Assembly (NCBI RefSeq): GCF_017377655.1
Contig: NZ_JAFREL010000060.1
Span: 3,373-67,372, forward strand
DNA: 64,000 bases
Direction of reading: 5' to 3'
Source: Candidatus Enterococcus ferrettii
GTDB lineage: Bacteria > Bacillota > Bacilli > Lactobacillales > Enterococcaceae
Below, piece by piece: positions 17,918 to 25,145 of this stretch (the stretch's first letter is position 1; every line of letters begins with the position of its first letter). Below the pieces are notes generated by a model. That model saw only the letters and a program-made list of their open reading frames with translations. It did no database searches and was not told the DNA's origin. The position numbers were made by a program, and so were the translations under genes.

Positions 17918-18823
17918 ATGGAAACGCGCCGTACATTTAATCAAGGCTTGTGTACTTGGATCACGATCGATTCCAAGGACACAAAAGAAATAGAACAATT
18001 GAGAGAGACCTATCAGATTAGCGATGAAATGCTGACTTATTCTCTGGATAAGAACGAGCGGGCCCGGGTAGAGTATGATCCTCTTGACCATACATTATTG
18101 GTTATTTACAATGTAGCCCACCTGGAAAAGACTGACAATCATTATGAGACAAGTCCAATGGCCTTCATTATGAAGGATCATCATATATTTTCTTTTATTT
18201 CGGAGAAAACTAACTATGTAGTGGATTTAATGGAAAACGTATTAAATCGTGATCCCAAGCAAAGCACAGCTAGTTTGCTTTTCCATACGCTCTTTCTAAT
18301 ATCTGATTATTATTTCCCAAACATTGAAGAAGTAAACAGTCAGCGAGTTCTTTTGAACACCAAATTACGAGAAAAGACGACCAATAAGAATTTGTTGGAG
18401 CTTTCCGATTTGGAGATTGGGCTGGTTTATTTGGTCACAGCTACGAAACAGAATGTAGTTTTGTTGGAGCAAATCAAAGCCCAAGGATTATTCCCGAACT
18501 TTACCGATAAGGAAAAAGAGGAGCTGGATGATGCTCTGATCGAAGCCAGACAAGCAGTTGAAATGACTAAATTAGCGAGTGAAATCCTAGATCAGCTTTC
18601 AGGTACCTACAATAATTTGTTGAACAATAATCTGAATGACACCATGAAGATTTTGACAATTTGGTCTTTGCTCTTAACTATTCCAACAATTGTGACCGGC
18701 TTCTTTGGTATGAACATGCCGCTGCCTTTTGAACATTCAGAGATTGGCTGGATTATTTCGCTGTTTATTAGCTTAGGACTTTCAGTCTGGCTGATCGTGG
18801 TTTTGTGGCGGAGAATACGGTAA
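17918..18823 (+). CDS. corA: CorA-family divalent cation transporter
   Basis: 301 residues. A large cytoplasmic N-terminal domain is followed by a long helix (about 150-240) and two C-terminal membrane helices. The diagnostic pore motif GMN is present in FFGMNMP (about residue 265). The tail ends in a basic WRRIR. The protein would form a pentameric Mg2+/Co2+ channel in the cytoplasmic membrane. The ribosome binding site is GAGGAGGAG. Expressed singly from its own promoter. Confidence 0.93.
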   Translation: METRRTFNQGLCTWITIDSKDTKEIEQLRETYQISDEMLTYSLDKNERARVEYDPLDHTLLVIYNVAHLEKTDNHYETSPMAFIMKDHHIFSFISEKTNYVVDLMENVLNRDPKQSTASLLFHTLFLISDYYFPNIEEVNSQRVLLNTKLREKTTNKNLLELSDLEIGLVYLVTATKQNVVLLEQIKAQGLFPNFTDKEKEELDDALIEARQAVEMTKLASEILDQLSGTYNNLLNNNLNDTMKILTIWSLLLTIPTIVTGFFGMNMPLPFEHSEIGWIISLFISLGLSVWLIVVLWRRIR

Positions 18824-18857
18824 CAAACCAACTTGAGTTGATAAAAATGAAGGTTAT

Positions 18858-18886
18858 TTGTAATTACTGTGATTACATGTTAGAAT
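18858..18886 (+). promoter_or_regulatory. Promoter with internal palindromic operator of the TA operon
   Basis: TTGTAA (18858-18863) and TAGAAT (18881-18886) are 17 nt apart. The palindrome TGTAAT-N7-ATTACA (18859-18877) overlaps the -35 and fills much of the spacer, and another TGTAAT lies at 18892-18897. This is the layout expected for autorepression by an AbrB-fold antitoxin and its toxin complex. Confidence 0.65.
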
Positions 18887-18916
18887 TAATTTGTAATCAT
18901 AAGAGGAGGTTTATTG

Positions 18917-19150
18917 ATGGAAACAGTTAAAACGAGAAAGCAAGGTAATGCAGTTATGGTTACGATTGCGAGTCAATTTAACGTACCTGCTGGAACTACC
19001 TATTATATTACCAAAGAGAAAGATGGAACAATTTTACTCATTCCGAAAGTAGAAGATTACTTTGCCAATGCCTCAGCCGGACAATTTATTGATGAAGAAG
19101 ACGTGTTAGCAAAGAATATTATGATAAAGGGCAATGATCTAGATGATTAA
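18917..19150 (+). CDS. Type II antitoxin, MazE/PemI (AbrB fold)
   Basis: 77 residues from the ATG at 18917, after an AGAGGAGG site. The N-terminal half (KTRKQGNAVMVTIASQFNV) has the AbrB/MazE swapped-hairpin pattern that binds DNA. The C-terminal tail (FIDEEDVLAKN, NDLDD) is acidic, as needed to occupy the toxin's RNA-binding groove. It overlaps the toxin gene by 8 nt, giving coupled translation with the antitoxin first. Confidence 0.88.
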   Translation: METVKTRKQGNAVMVTIASQFNVPAGTTYYITKEKDGTILLIPKVEDYFANASAGQFIDEEDVLAKNIMIKGNDLDD

Positions 19151-19487
19151 TCAAGGAGCGATTGTCTACCTTGATTTTGAACCATCTAAAGGTAGTGAGA
19201 TAAAAAAGAGAAGACCTGCAGTAATCATAAGTCGCACTGAGTATAATCAAGCTTCAAATTTAGTTATAGTATGTCCCATTACATCGAGTGTAAAAGATCG
19301 ACCTTACTTCGTTGAGATTAATAACGACTGCTTGAAAGATGGAAGTAAAGTAAATACTAAGCAAGTTTATAGCTTGGACTACACTCCTCATGGAGGACGG
19401 GATATCAAAATTATAGGACAGGTGACTAATAAAGAATTGATTGATATCGCACAGCACTTTATGCTTAATTTTAATTTTCCAATTTAG
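19143..19487 (+). CDS. Type II toxin, PemK/MazF endoribonuclease
   Basis: 114 residues with the MazF/PemK fold pattern: QGAIVYLDFEPSKGSEIKKR, the catalytic RRPAVIIS strand, VCPITSS with conserved Thr/Ser, and a C-terminal IGQVTNKEL helix. Family members cleave mRNA at short single-stranded motifs and stop growth when the antitoxin is lost. The operon is chromosomal and stands alone between corA and a membrane protein gene, without other mobile genes. Confidence 0.9.
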   Translation: MINQGAIVYLDFEPSKGSEIKKRRPAVIISRTEYNQASNLVIVCPITSSVKDRPYFVEINNDCLKDGSKVNTKQVYSLDYTPHGGRDIKIIGQVTNKELIDIAQHFMLNFNFPI

Positions 19488-19592
19488 CTAAACCCTGAGT
19501 CTATTTCTTTAGGGGGATCATTAAAAAAATTTACTTTAATAATGACCATGTTCTTAGTTTGTTTTTTATAAATAAAGATGCTGGAAAAGCAA

Positions 19593-19618
19593 AAACCGAG
19601 TAGACAGCTACTCGGTTT
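19593..19618. terminator. Terminator overlapping the FUSC gene stop codon
   Basis: AAACCGAGTAG (19594-19604 region) pairs with CTACTCGGTTT around a 4-nt ACAG loop. The minus-strand stop codon (19608-19610) lies inside the hairpin. It can end transcription from both sides, including the toxin-antitoxin operon. Confidence 0.75.
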
Positions 19619-20663
19619 CTTTGTCGAAGTTTTCATGAAGATCGAACTTTTGATTATAAAATTTGAGCCCAGTGGTCATGATCCAAGCTGCACCAAATCC
19701 CAGCAGGCTGCCCAGTACAATTCCTAAAAAACGATACTGAATCAATGAGTATAAATACTGCTGCCGTACTAACATGGAAAGCATTAATGACATAGGTGTA
19801 GTAAAGAATTGAGCGATGGCGTAATTGCGTTTGATGAAAAATTCCACTGTGACAAACAAAGCTGTAATTACTAGCAAAGTTTCAAACACTGTCAAAGGCA
19901 GGTTCAGCAACCCTGCCGCGATCACTAAGCCTACTAATGTTCCGAAGATCCGTTGAATATTCCGATGAAGCATCGCCCGCAGATTATCTCCCTGCAAGAT
20001 GGCTGCACAGGAAACTACTAACCAATAAGGATTCTTCAATTGAAGTCCCATGCTTAAATAAACAGCAAAAAATAATACACAACTATAGAATAAACTATCG
20101 ATCAGTACCGATGGGTCATCATTCAAACGTTCCTTCAGGCTTCTCTTCACTTCAATTTGCGGTGTTCTCTTATCGAAAAAATGCAACAGAGTAGCAAAGA
20201 AAATAGCAAAGCAGACACCGATAAGAAAGTAAAAACTCATTACCGGAATTTTAGGTAAAGGAATTTGGGTACTGGCCCCCATGGCTGAAACCATGACAAT
20301 GAAAAAGGCACCTGGTTTGGCAATGCCATATAAACGGAAAAAGAATCGTCCAATTAATCCTACTAAGGCAACAAATAATGGGGCGGTCCAATGCCAGTGG
20401 GTAGAAAGCATGCCGACAAAATTACCAACAGTTAAGAAAATACCAATTAAACTTAAACGAAGCAACAATTGCTTCAATGGTAAAGGCTGATAATACAAAA
20501 AAGTGAAAATACCTAAAGAACCGAAGCTGGCGATGGCTAGCTGGTGAGTAAAATAGCCGGTGAAGAGGACACTGATCATACAAAGACCGGCACCGATCAG
20601 TCGAATATAGGAATCCTTTGGTTGATTGTAATGAATTAATTCGCGAAAAAAAGAACGTTCCAT
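19608..20663 (-). CDS. FUSC/aromatic-acid-exporter-like membrane protein
   Basis: 351 residues with two blocks of hydrophobic helices (about 20-150 and 190-335) joined by a short charged linker (KRSLKERLNDD). The repeat-like second block, with NPYWLVVSCAAILQGDNLR and RIFGTLVGLV, is the FUSC/ArAE core signature found in p-hydroxybenzoic acid efflux (AaeB) relatives. Substrate is unknown. It has the minus strand to itself, and no regulator gene adjoins it. Confidence 0.8.
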   Translation of the reverse strand: MERSFFRELIHYNQPKDSYIRLIGAGLCMISVLFTGYFTHQLAIASFGSLGIFTFLYYQPLPLKQLLLRLSLIGIFLTVGNFVGMLSTHWHWTAPLFVALVGLIGRFFFRLYGIAKPGAFFIVMVSAMGASTQIPLPKIPVMSFYFLIGVCFAIFFATLLHFFDKRTPQIEVKRSLKERLNDDPSVLIDSLFYSCVLFFAVYLSMGLQLKNPYWLVVSCAAILQGDNLRAMLHRNIQRIFGTLVGLVIAAGLLNLPLTVFETLLVITALFVTVEFFIKRNYAIAQFFTTPMSLMLSMLVRQQYLYSLIQYRFLGIVLGSLLGFGAAWIMTTGLKFYNQKFDLHENFDKETE

Positions 20664-20809
20664 TTTATCACTTCTTTCCTTATTAATATGTACTTAGTAA
20701 GGAGCGTATCTTTTTGTATAAAGGAAAAGCTTCTCTTTAAGCTTAGCACAGAAATGTAAAGAAAAACAACCGATCTTTCTGAAAATAAGAAATTCTAGTA
20801 ATGAAAGGA

Positions 20810-20838
20810 TTGACATCTAGTATGAATCCCTGTATACT
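20810..20838 (+). promoter_or_regulatory. Promoter of the infC-rpmI-rplT operon
   Basis: Consensus TTGACA (20810-20815), 17-nt spacer and TATACT (20833-20838), as expected for a strong ribosomal operon. Confidence 0.85.
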
Positions 20839-20844
20839 ATAAAA

Positions 20845-20976
20845 GTTGAGAAATGAAAGCAGAAGCACCCGCTTCTCGCCTTACGCGAACATCTCGCTGG
20901 GCTAGATAGTTAATGACTTGTCTTTAGTAGATAAGTATGGCTAAGTTGCGGGTTCAGTATGAACTCGTTTTTTTTG
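20845..20976 (+). ncRNA. infC leader RNA with attenuator (L20-type autoregulation)
   Basis: Between the promoter and infC lies a structured leader of about 170 nt. AGAAGC and GCTTCT form an early hairpin. The leader ends in a textbook terminator, CGGGTTC-AGTAT-GAACTCG followed by eight T residues (20949-20976). In Firmicutes this operon is controlled by premature termination and ribosomal protein L20 binding; the arrangement here fits, but the L20 contact site is inferred rather than read. Confidence 0.75.
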
Positions 20977-21020
20977 TGCCGAATGCGGCTTTTATTTTCT
21001 CTCAAAAATTTTGGAGGTGA

Positions 21021-21545
21021 ATGACCATAGCAAAGGATATGATGGTTAACGACGGCATTCGTGCTCACGAAGTACGATTGATCGGACAAGATGGCGAACA
21101 ATTAGGTGTGAAGTCTAAAGCAGAAGCATTAAGAATCGCTGAACAAGCAAACCTTGATGTTGTTCTCGTAGCTCCAGGTGCGAAACCACCAGTAGCACGG
21201 ATCATGGATTACGGAAAATACCGTTTTGAAATGCAGAAGAAAAATCGCGAAGCTCGTAAGAAGCAAAAAGTGATTAGCATCAAAGAAGTTCGTTTAAGTC
21301 CAACAATCGACGTGAATGACTTTAATACAAAACTTCGTAATGCACGTAAATTCCTGGAAAAAGGCGATAAAGTGAAAGCTTCTATCCGTTTCAAGGGCCG
21401 TGCCATTACCCACAAAGAGATTGGTCAGAAAGTTCTTATGCGCTTGGCTACTGAAACAGAAGACATTGCGACAGTAGAACAAAAACCGAAGATGGACGGA
21501 CGTAGCATGTTCTTAGTGCTTGCACCGAAAGAGAAGAAAGACTAA
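21021..21545 (+). CDS. infC: Translation initiation factor IF-3
   Basis: 174 residues with the N-terminal [21 protein letters not shown], the lysine-rich linker [14 protein letters not shown] and the C-terminal domain [21 protein letters not shown]-3 binds the 30S subunit and controls start-codon selection. The start is unusual: the ATG at 21021 is only 3 nt from the GGAGG box, whereas an ATA at 21027 is 9 nt away and gives the N-terminus (M)[10 protein letters not shown]. Many infC genes use rare codons such as ATT for autoregulation, so ATA may be the real start. Confidence 0.97.
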   Translation: MTIAKDMMVNDGIRAHEVRLIGQDGEQLGVKSKAEALRIAEQANLDVVLVAPGAKPPVARIMDYGKYRFEMQKKNREARKKQKVISIKEVRLSPTIDVNDFNTKLRNARKFLEKGDKVKASIRFKGRAITHKEIGQKVLMRLATETEDIATVEQKPKMDGRSMFLVLAPKEKKD

Positions 21546-21636
21546 TAGTCAGCAAAAAATTTTGAGGATGCTTGTTCAACTTTTACATTTCTTGTAGTTG
21601 AACGGTATGCGAAATGAAATGTAGGAGGAAATTATT

Positions 21637-21837
21637 ATGCCAAAACAAAAAACACACCGCGGATTAGCAAAACGCGTAAAACGTACTGGTGGTGGCGGTC
21701 TTAAACGCTTCCGCGCCTTTACAAGTCACCGTTTCCACGGCAAAACTAAAAAACAACGTCGTCAATTGCGTAAAGCACGTATGGTGTCAGCTGGCGATTA
21801 CAAACGTATCCGTCAACAACTAGCTCGCATGAAATAA
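21637..21837 (+). CDS. rpmI: 50S ribosomal protein L35
   Basis: 66 residues, highly basic, beginning with [17 protein letters not shown] and ending with [10 protein letters not shown], matching bacterial L35 in length and sequence. It has an AGGAGG site and is the second gene of the infC operon. Confidence 0.97.
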   Translation: MPKQKTHRGLAKRVKRTGGGGLKRFRAFTSHRFHGKTKKQRRQLRKARMVSAGDYKRIRQQLARMK

Positions 21838-21903
21838 TTGCAGCACCTAGGCTTTACAACATTTAATTTTAAAATTCAACAGAAACATTAGGAGGAATTA
21901 AAC

Positions 21904-22263
21904 ATGGCACGTGTTAAAGGTGGAACAGTAACTCGTAAACGTCGTAAAAAGACACTAAAATTAGCTAAGGGTTACTACGGTTCTAAACACACTCTATTTA
22001 AAACAGCTAAAGAACAAGTAATGAATTCATACAACTACGCATACCGCGATCGTCGTCAGAAAAAACGCGACTTCCGTAAATTGTGGATTGCACGTATCAA
22101 CGCTGCAGCTCGTATGAACGGCTTAAGCTACTCAAAATTAATGCATGGCTTAAAATTGGCTGGAATCGAAATCAACCGCAAAATGTTAGCTGACCTAGCT
22201 GTACATGATGCATCTGCTTTCACAGCGCTTGCTGACCAGGCGAAAGATTCATTAGCTAAATAG
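21904..22263 (+). CDS. rplT: 50S ribosomal protein L20
   Basis: 119 residues: long basic N-terminal helix ([20 protein letters not shown]), then the globular domain with [20 protein letters not shown] and a C-terminal [21 protein letters not shown]20 is an early assembly protein and, in Firmicutes, the repressor of this operon. It has an AGGAGG site and is followed by a strong terminator. Confidence 0.97.
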   Translation: MARVKGGTVTRKRRKKTLKLAKGYYGSKHTLFKTAKEQVMNSYNYAYRDRRQKKRDFRKLWIARINAAARMNGLSYSKLMHGLKLAGIEINRKMLADLAVHDASAFTALADQAKDSLAK

Positions 22264-22279
22264 TTTTTCTAAACTTTCA

Positions 22280-22307
22280 TCCCTACTCGTTTGAGTAGGG
22301 ATTTTTT
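22280..22307 (+). terminator. Terminator of the infC operon
   Basis: TCCCTACTC and GAGTAGGGA form a 9-bp stem with a GTTT loop, followed by six T residues. Confidence 0.9.
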
Positions 22308-22378
22308 GTCTATTATATATATATATATCAATTAAGCTCAAATACTCAATCCTTAATAATTCTCTCTTTGCTATTGAA

Positions 22379-22406
22379 AAATCAACCACATGGTTGATTT
22401 TTTTTA
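22379..22406 (+). terminator. Second hairpin with T-run before the ABC operon
   Basis: AAATCAACC and GGTTGATTT form a 9-bp stem around an ACAT loop and are followed by T residues. It lies about 45 nt before the ABC ATPase start, so it may be a back-up terminator or an attenuator of the ABC operon. Confidence 0.55.
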
Positions 22407-22451
22407 TCCCTTCTTTTCTTTAAGATAGAACTATCAAAGGAGGAAGTTCAG

Positions 22452-23387
22452 ATGCAGCCATTAATTGAAGTTAAACAACTAGTTAAATCATATGAAAAGA
22501 AAAAAGTTTTGCATGGCATTAGTTTTACGATTTACGAAGGGGAAATATTATGTTTTTTAGGGCCAAACGGTGCAGCTAAAAGTACGACAATCAATATTTT
22601 GTGTGGGGCATTAAGCTTTGATAGTGGAGAAATTTGCTATGAAGGCCAAGTAGTTGCCAAGAAATTACCGACATTTAAGAAGCAGTTGGGGATAGTTCCG
22701 CAAGATCTAGCTATCTATGAAGATTTGAGTGCTGAGCAAAATGTTCGTTTTTTTGCTTCGTTGTATGGATTACGAGGAACTGATTTATCAGAAGGAGTAA
22801 CGTTTGCTTTGCGGTCGGTGGGGTTATTGGAACATCGAAAGGAAAAGGCCCGGACCTTTTCTGGTGGGATGAAGCGTCGGCTAAACATTGCTTGCGCAAT
22901 TGCTCATCGGCCTAAGCTTCTAATCATGGATGAACCTACAGTGGGGATTGATCCTCAGTCTCGGAATCACATCTTACAATCCATTCGTGAGATGCAGGAA
23001 ACGGGAATGACCATTCTTTACACTACCCATTACATGGAGGAAGTCGAGGAGATTTCAACCAGAATTATCATTATGGACCATGGGGAAATCATTGCTGAAG
23101 GAACCAAAGAGGCCCTCAAGGAAAAAAACAAAGAACGTAAAATTTTGATCGAATTAGAAGCGCCTCACTCCAAAAGCTTTGATGATTTTTATCAAATCGA
23201 AGGAGTAAAAACGGTGGAATTTTCCCACGAAACTTTGATGCTTACTGCAATTAAAGGTATCGAAAATCTTGATCGGATTATCGATTACTTAGTTCGACGT
23301 AAGGAAAAGATTCAAAATATTGCGATTCAAACAGACAATCTTGAAACGGTCTTTTTGGATTTGACTGGACGTTCATTGAGAGATTAG
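22452..23387 (+). CDS. ABC transporter ATP-binding protein with variant Walker A
   Basis: 311 residues of the ABC-2/DrrA-type exporter ATPases. Walker A reads GPNGAAKST, with Ala in place of the invariant Gly just before the Lys. The Q-loop region VPQDL, the signature FSGGMKRRL, Walker B LLIMDEPTVGID and the H-loop TTHYMEE are all intact. A C-terminal 80-residue extension is typical of this class. It energises the two following permeases. The start follows AAAGGAGGAAG. The Ala substitution may lower ATP affinity or hydrolysis; because everything else is conserved I do not call it a pseudogene. Confidence 0.9.
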   Translation: MQPLIEVKQLVKSYEKKKVLHGISFTIYEGEILCFLGPNGAAKSTTINILCGALSFDSGEICYEGQVVAKKLPTFKKQLGIVPQDLAIYEDLSAEQNVRFFASLYGLRGTDLSEGVTFALRSVGLLEHRKEKARTFSGGMKRRLNIACAIAHRPKLLIMDEPTVGIDPQSRNHILQSIREMQETGMTILYTTHYMEEVEEISTRIIIMDHGEIIAEGTKEALKEKNKERKILIELEAPHSKSFDDFYQIEGVKTVEFSHETLMLTAIKGIENLDRIIDYLVRRKEKIQNIAIQTDNLETVFLDLTGRSLRD

Positions 23388-23400
23388 GAGCTGAAATACG

Positions 23401-24141
23401 ATGTATCAATTAACTAAAATGATTCAACGGGATTTTTTGAACCTGCTGATTAATCCCACTTGGCTGTTTTTCTGTCTGATGTTTCCTTTCTTGCTGATAA
23501 CAATTGTTAGTTTTATGACGCAAGGAATGTATAGTGACAGTTTTACCAGCTATGATTATTACGGAGTTACCCTCATGTTTTATTCGGCCTTATACTCAGG
23601 GACCTTTGCAGCCAATAGTTTTATGGAGGAACGCATAAAGCAGGCTAATTTGCGAGGAATATATGCACCGAATTGTGAATGGAAAATTCCTTTCTCAAAA
23701 ACAATTGCTACTTTTCTTTATACACTGATCATTTATTCATTTGTCGCTGTCTTAGTGAGTATATTGTTCTCAATCAACTATGGCTCTGCTCTTTTTCCGC
23801 TATGGCTGTTGTTTGTTGGGGTGAATTTGGCCAGCAGCAGCTTCGGTGTTTTTATGTGCTGTTTGTTCAAAAGTGAAGGAGTTGCCAATCAGATTTTAAG
23901 TATTTTAACCAACATTGTGGCGATTACTGCTGGATTACTATTCCCGGCAGCAGCAATGGGTTCGTTATTCAGTAAGGTGAGCCAATGGATGCCGCTTTCA
24001 AAAGTTATTCAAGCTGCTTTTGAATTGATTTATGATAGCCATAGTCAGTATTTTTTACTGGCTTTTGCTGGTTCATTGCTAGTTGCATTAATTTTCAGTC
24101 TGTTATCTCAGCTGCTTTTTAAAGGGGAGGCGTATGTATGA
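23401..24141 (+). CDS. ABC-2 type permease, first subunit
   Basis: 246 residues with six predicted membrane segments and the ABC-2 pattern: a long first extracytoplasmic loop, a MEERIKQANLRGIYAPN cytoplasmic segment, then four closely spaced helices and a final LLVALIFSLLSQLLF. Overlaps the next gene by 4 nt (ATGA-type coupling). Together with the second permease it would form a heterodimeric exporter. Substrate unknown; peptides, drugs or lipids are all possible for this class. Confidence 0.87.
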   Translation: MYQLTKMIQRDFLNLLINPTWLFFCLMFPFLLITIVSFMTQGMYSDSFTSYDYYGVTLMFYSALYSGTFAANSFMEERIKQANLRGIYAPNCEWKIPFSKTIATFLYTLIIYSFVAVLVSILFSINYGSALFPLWLLFVGVNLASSSFGVFMCCLFKSEGVANQILSILTNIVAITAGLLFPAAAMGSLFSKVSQWMPLSKVIQAAFELIYDSHSQYFLLAFAGSLLVALIFSLLSQLLFKGEAYV

Positions 24142-25100
24142 TTGAATTATTGAGAAACCATTTAGTACGAGCCTGGGGTAAAAAAATGCGGCTTTTTATC
24201 ATGATTGGGTTAATCGTAGTTGCTTTAGGAGTTGCCTTATTTTTAAGTGATCGAACGTCAGCTTCTTTAAAAATTGCAGTAGTTGGCAATCCAACAATCC
24301 AGCTTGAGGAAAATTCCTTAGAAATTACTTCGTTAGAAAAACAGCCAGCAAAATCGGAACTGGCCTTAGGAGCCTATGATGCGGTGGTAGATTTCTCTCA
24401 AGGAGTACCGCAAATCACCACCTTCAAAAATAATGATTTTAAAAAGCAGTTAGCAGCTTTGCTGGCAGGGAAATCTGGTGGAGCCGTTCAATCGGCTGCT
24501 CAGATGAATAAGGCACAACGAATTTTAGGATACGTACTGATGTTTCTACTGATGGCGGGTGTTACTAATACCTTCTTATTTAGTGAAGATAAAGAAAAGC
24601 ATTTAATGGAACGAATGATTTGCAGTGGTCTTTCTCAAGAAAAACTCTTTCTATCTTATTTCATTTTTTTGTTTACCTTACTTTTTATACCAACCTTCAT
24701 GATTTTTACGATCTTCAATCAGGTGTTCCATGTTGACTTGGGGATGTCGTTAGGAAATTATGCTTGTCTATTGGCGTTGCTTTGTTTGGTTGGTGTTAGC
24801 TTTGCTTTATGCAATGCCTCTTTCTTTAAAGACGGAGACCAGGCAAATATGATTGGTTCAATGCTTTTAGTTATTACATCGCTTGTCTCAGGCAGCTTTT
24901 TCTCTTTAGCTGACGACACTGGCTGGTGGAAAACTGTAACCAATTATTTGCCGCAAAAACAATTTCTACAGTTGACAGAAGAGATCAGCAAAGGTCAAAG
25001 TTATCAGGAGAACAGCATGAAAATTGTTTTTTTAGTTGTACTAAGCAGTGTCTTTCTATTAATCGCCATTAAGAAAAACCAAAAGCAATATTTACAATAA
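24138..25100 (+). CDS. ABC-2 type permease, second subunit
   Basis: 320 residues: one N-terminal membrane helix (MIGLIVVALGVALFL), an extracytoplasmic domain of about 110 residues (about 40-145), then five C-terminal helices including VLMFLLMAGVTNTFLF and MLLVITSLVSGSFFSL. The motif EDKEKHLMERMICSGLS is the usual ABC-2 coupling helix. It is translationally coupled to the preceding gene. Confidence 0.87.
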   Translation: MIELLRNHLVRAWGKKMRLFIMIGLIVVALGVALFLSDRTSASLKIAVVGNPTIQLEENSLEITSLEKQPAKSELALGAYDAVVDFSQGVPQITTFKNNDFKKQLAALLAGKSGGAVQSAAQMNKAQRILGYVLMFLLMAGVTNTFLFSEDKEKHLMERMICSGLSQEKLFLSYFIFLFTLLFIPTFMIFTIFNQVFHVDLGMSLGNYACLLALLCLVGVSFALCNASFFKDGDQANMIGSMLLVITSLVSGSFFSLADDTGWWKTVTNYLPQKQFLQLTEEISKGQSYQENSMKIVFLVVLSSVFLLIAIKKNQKQYLQ

Positions 25101-25145
25101 AGAAAAACTGCTATACTAAATAAAAATGATTGGAGGGATTGGTCT

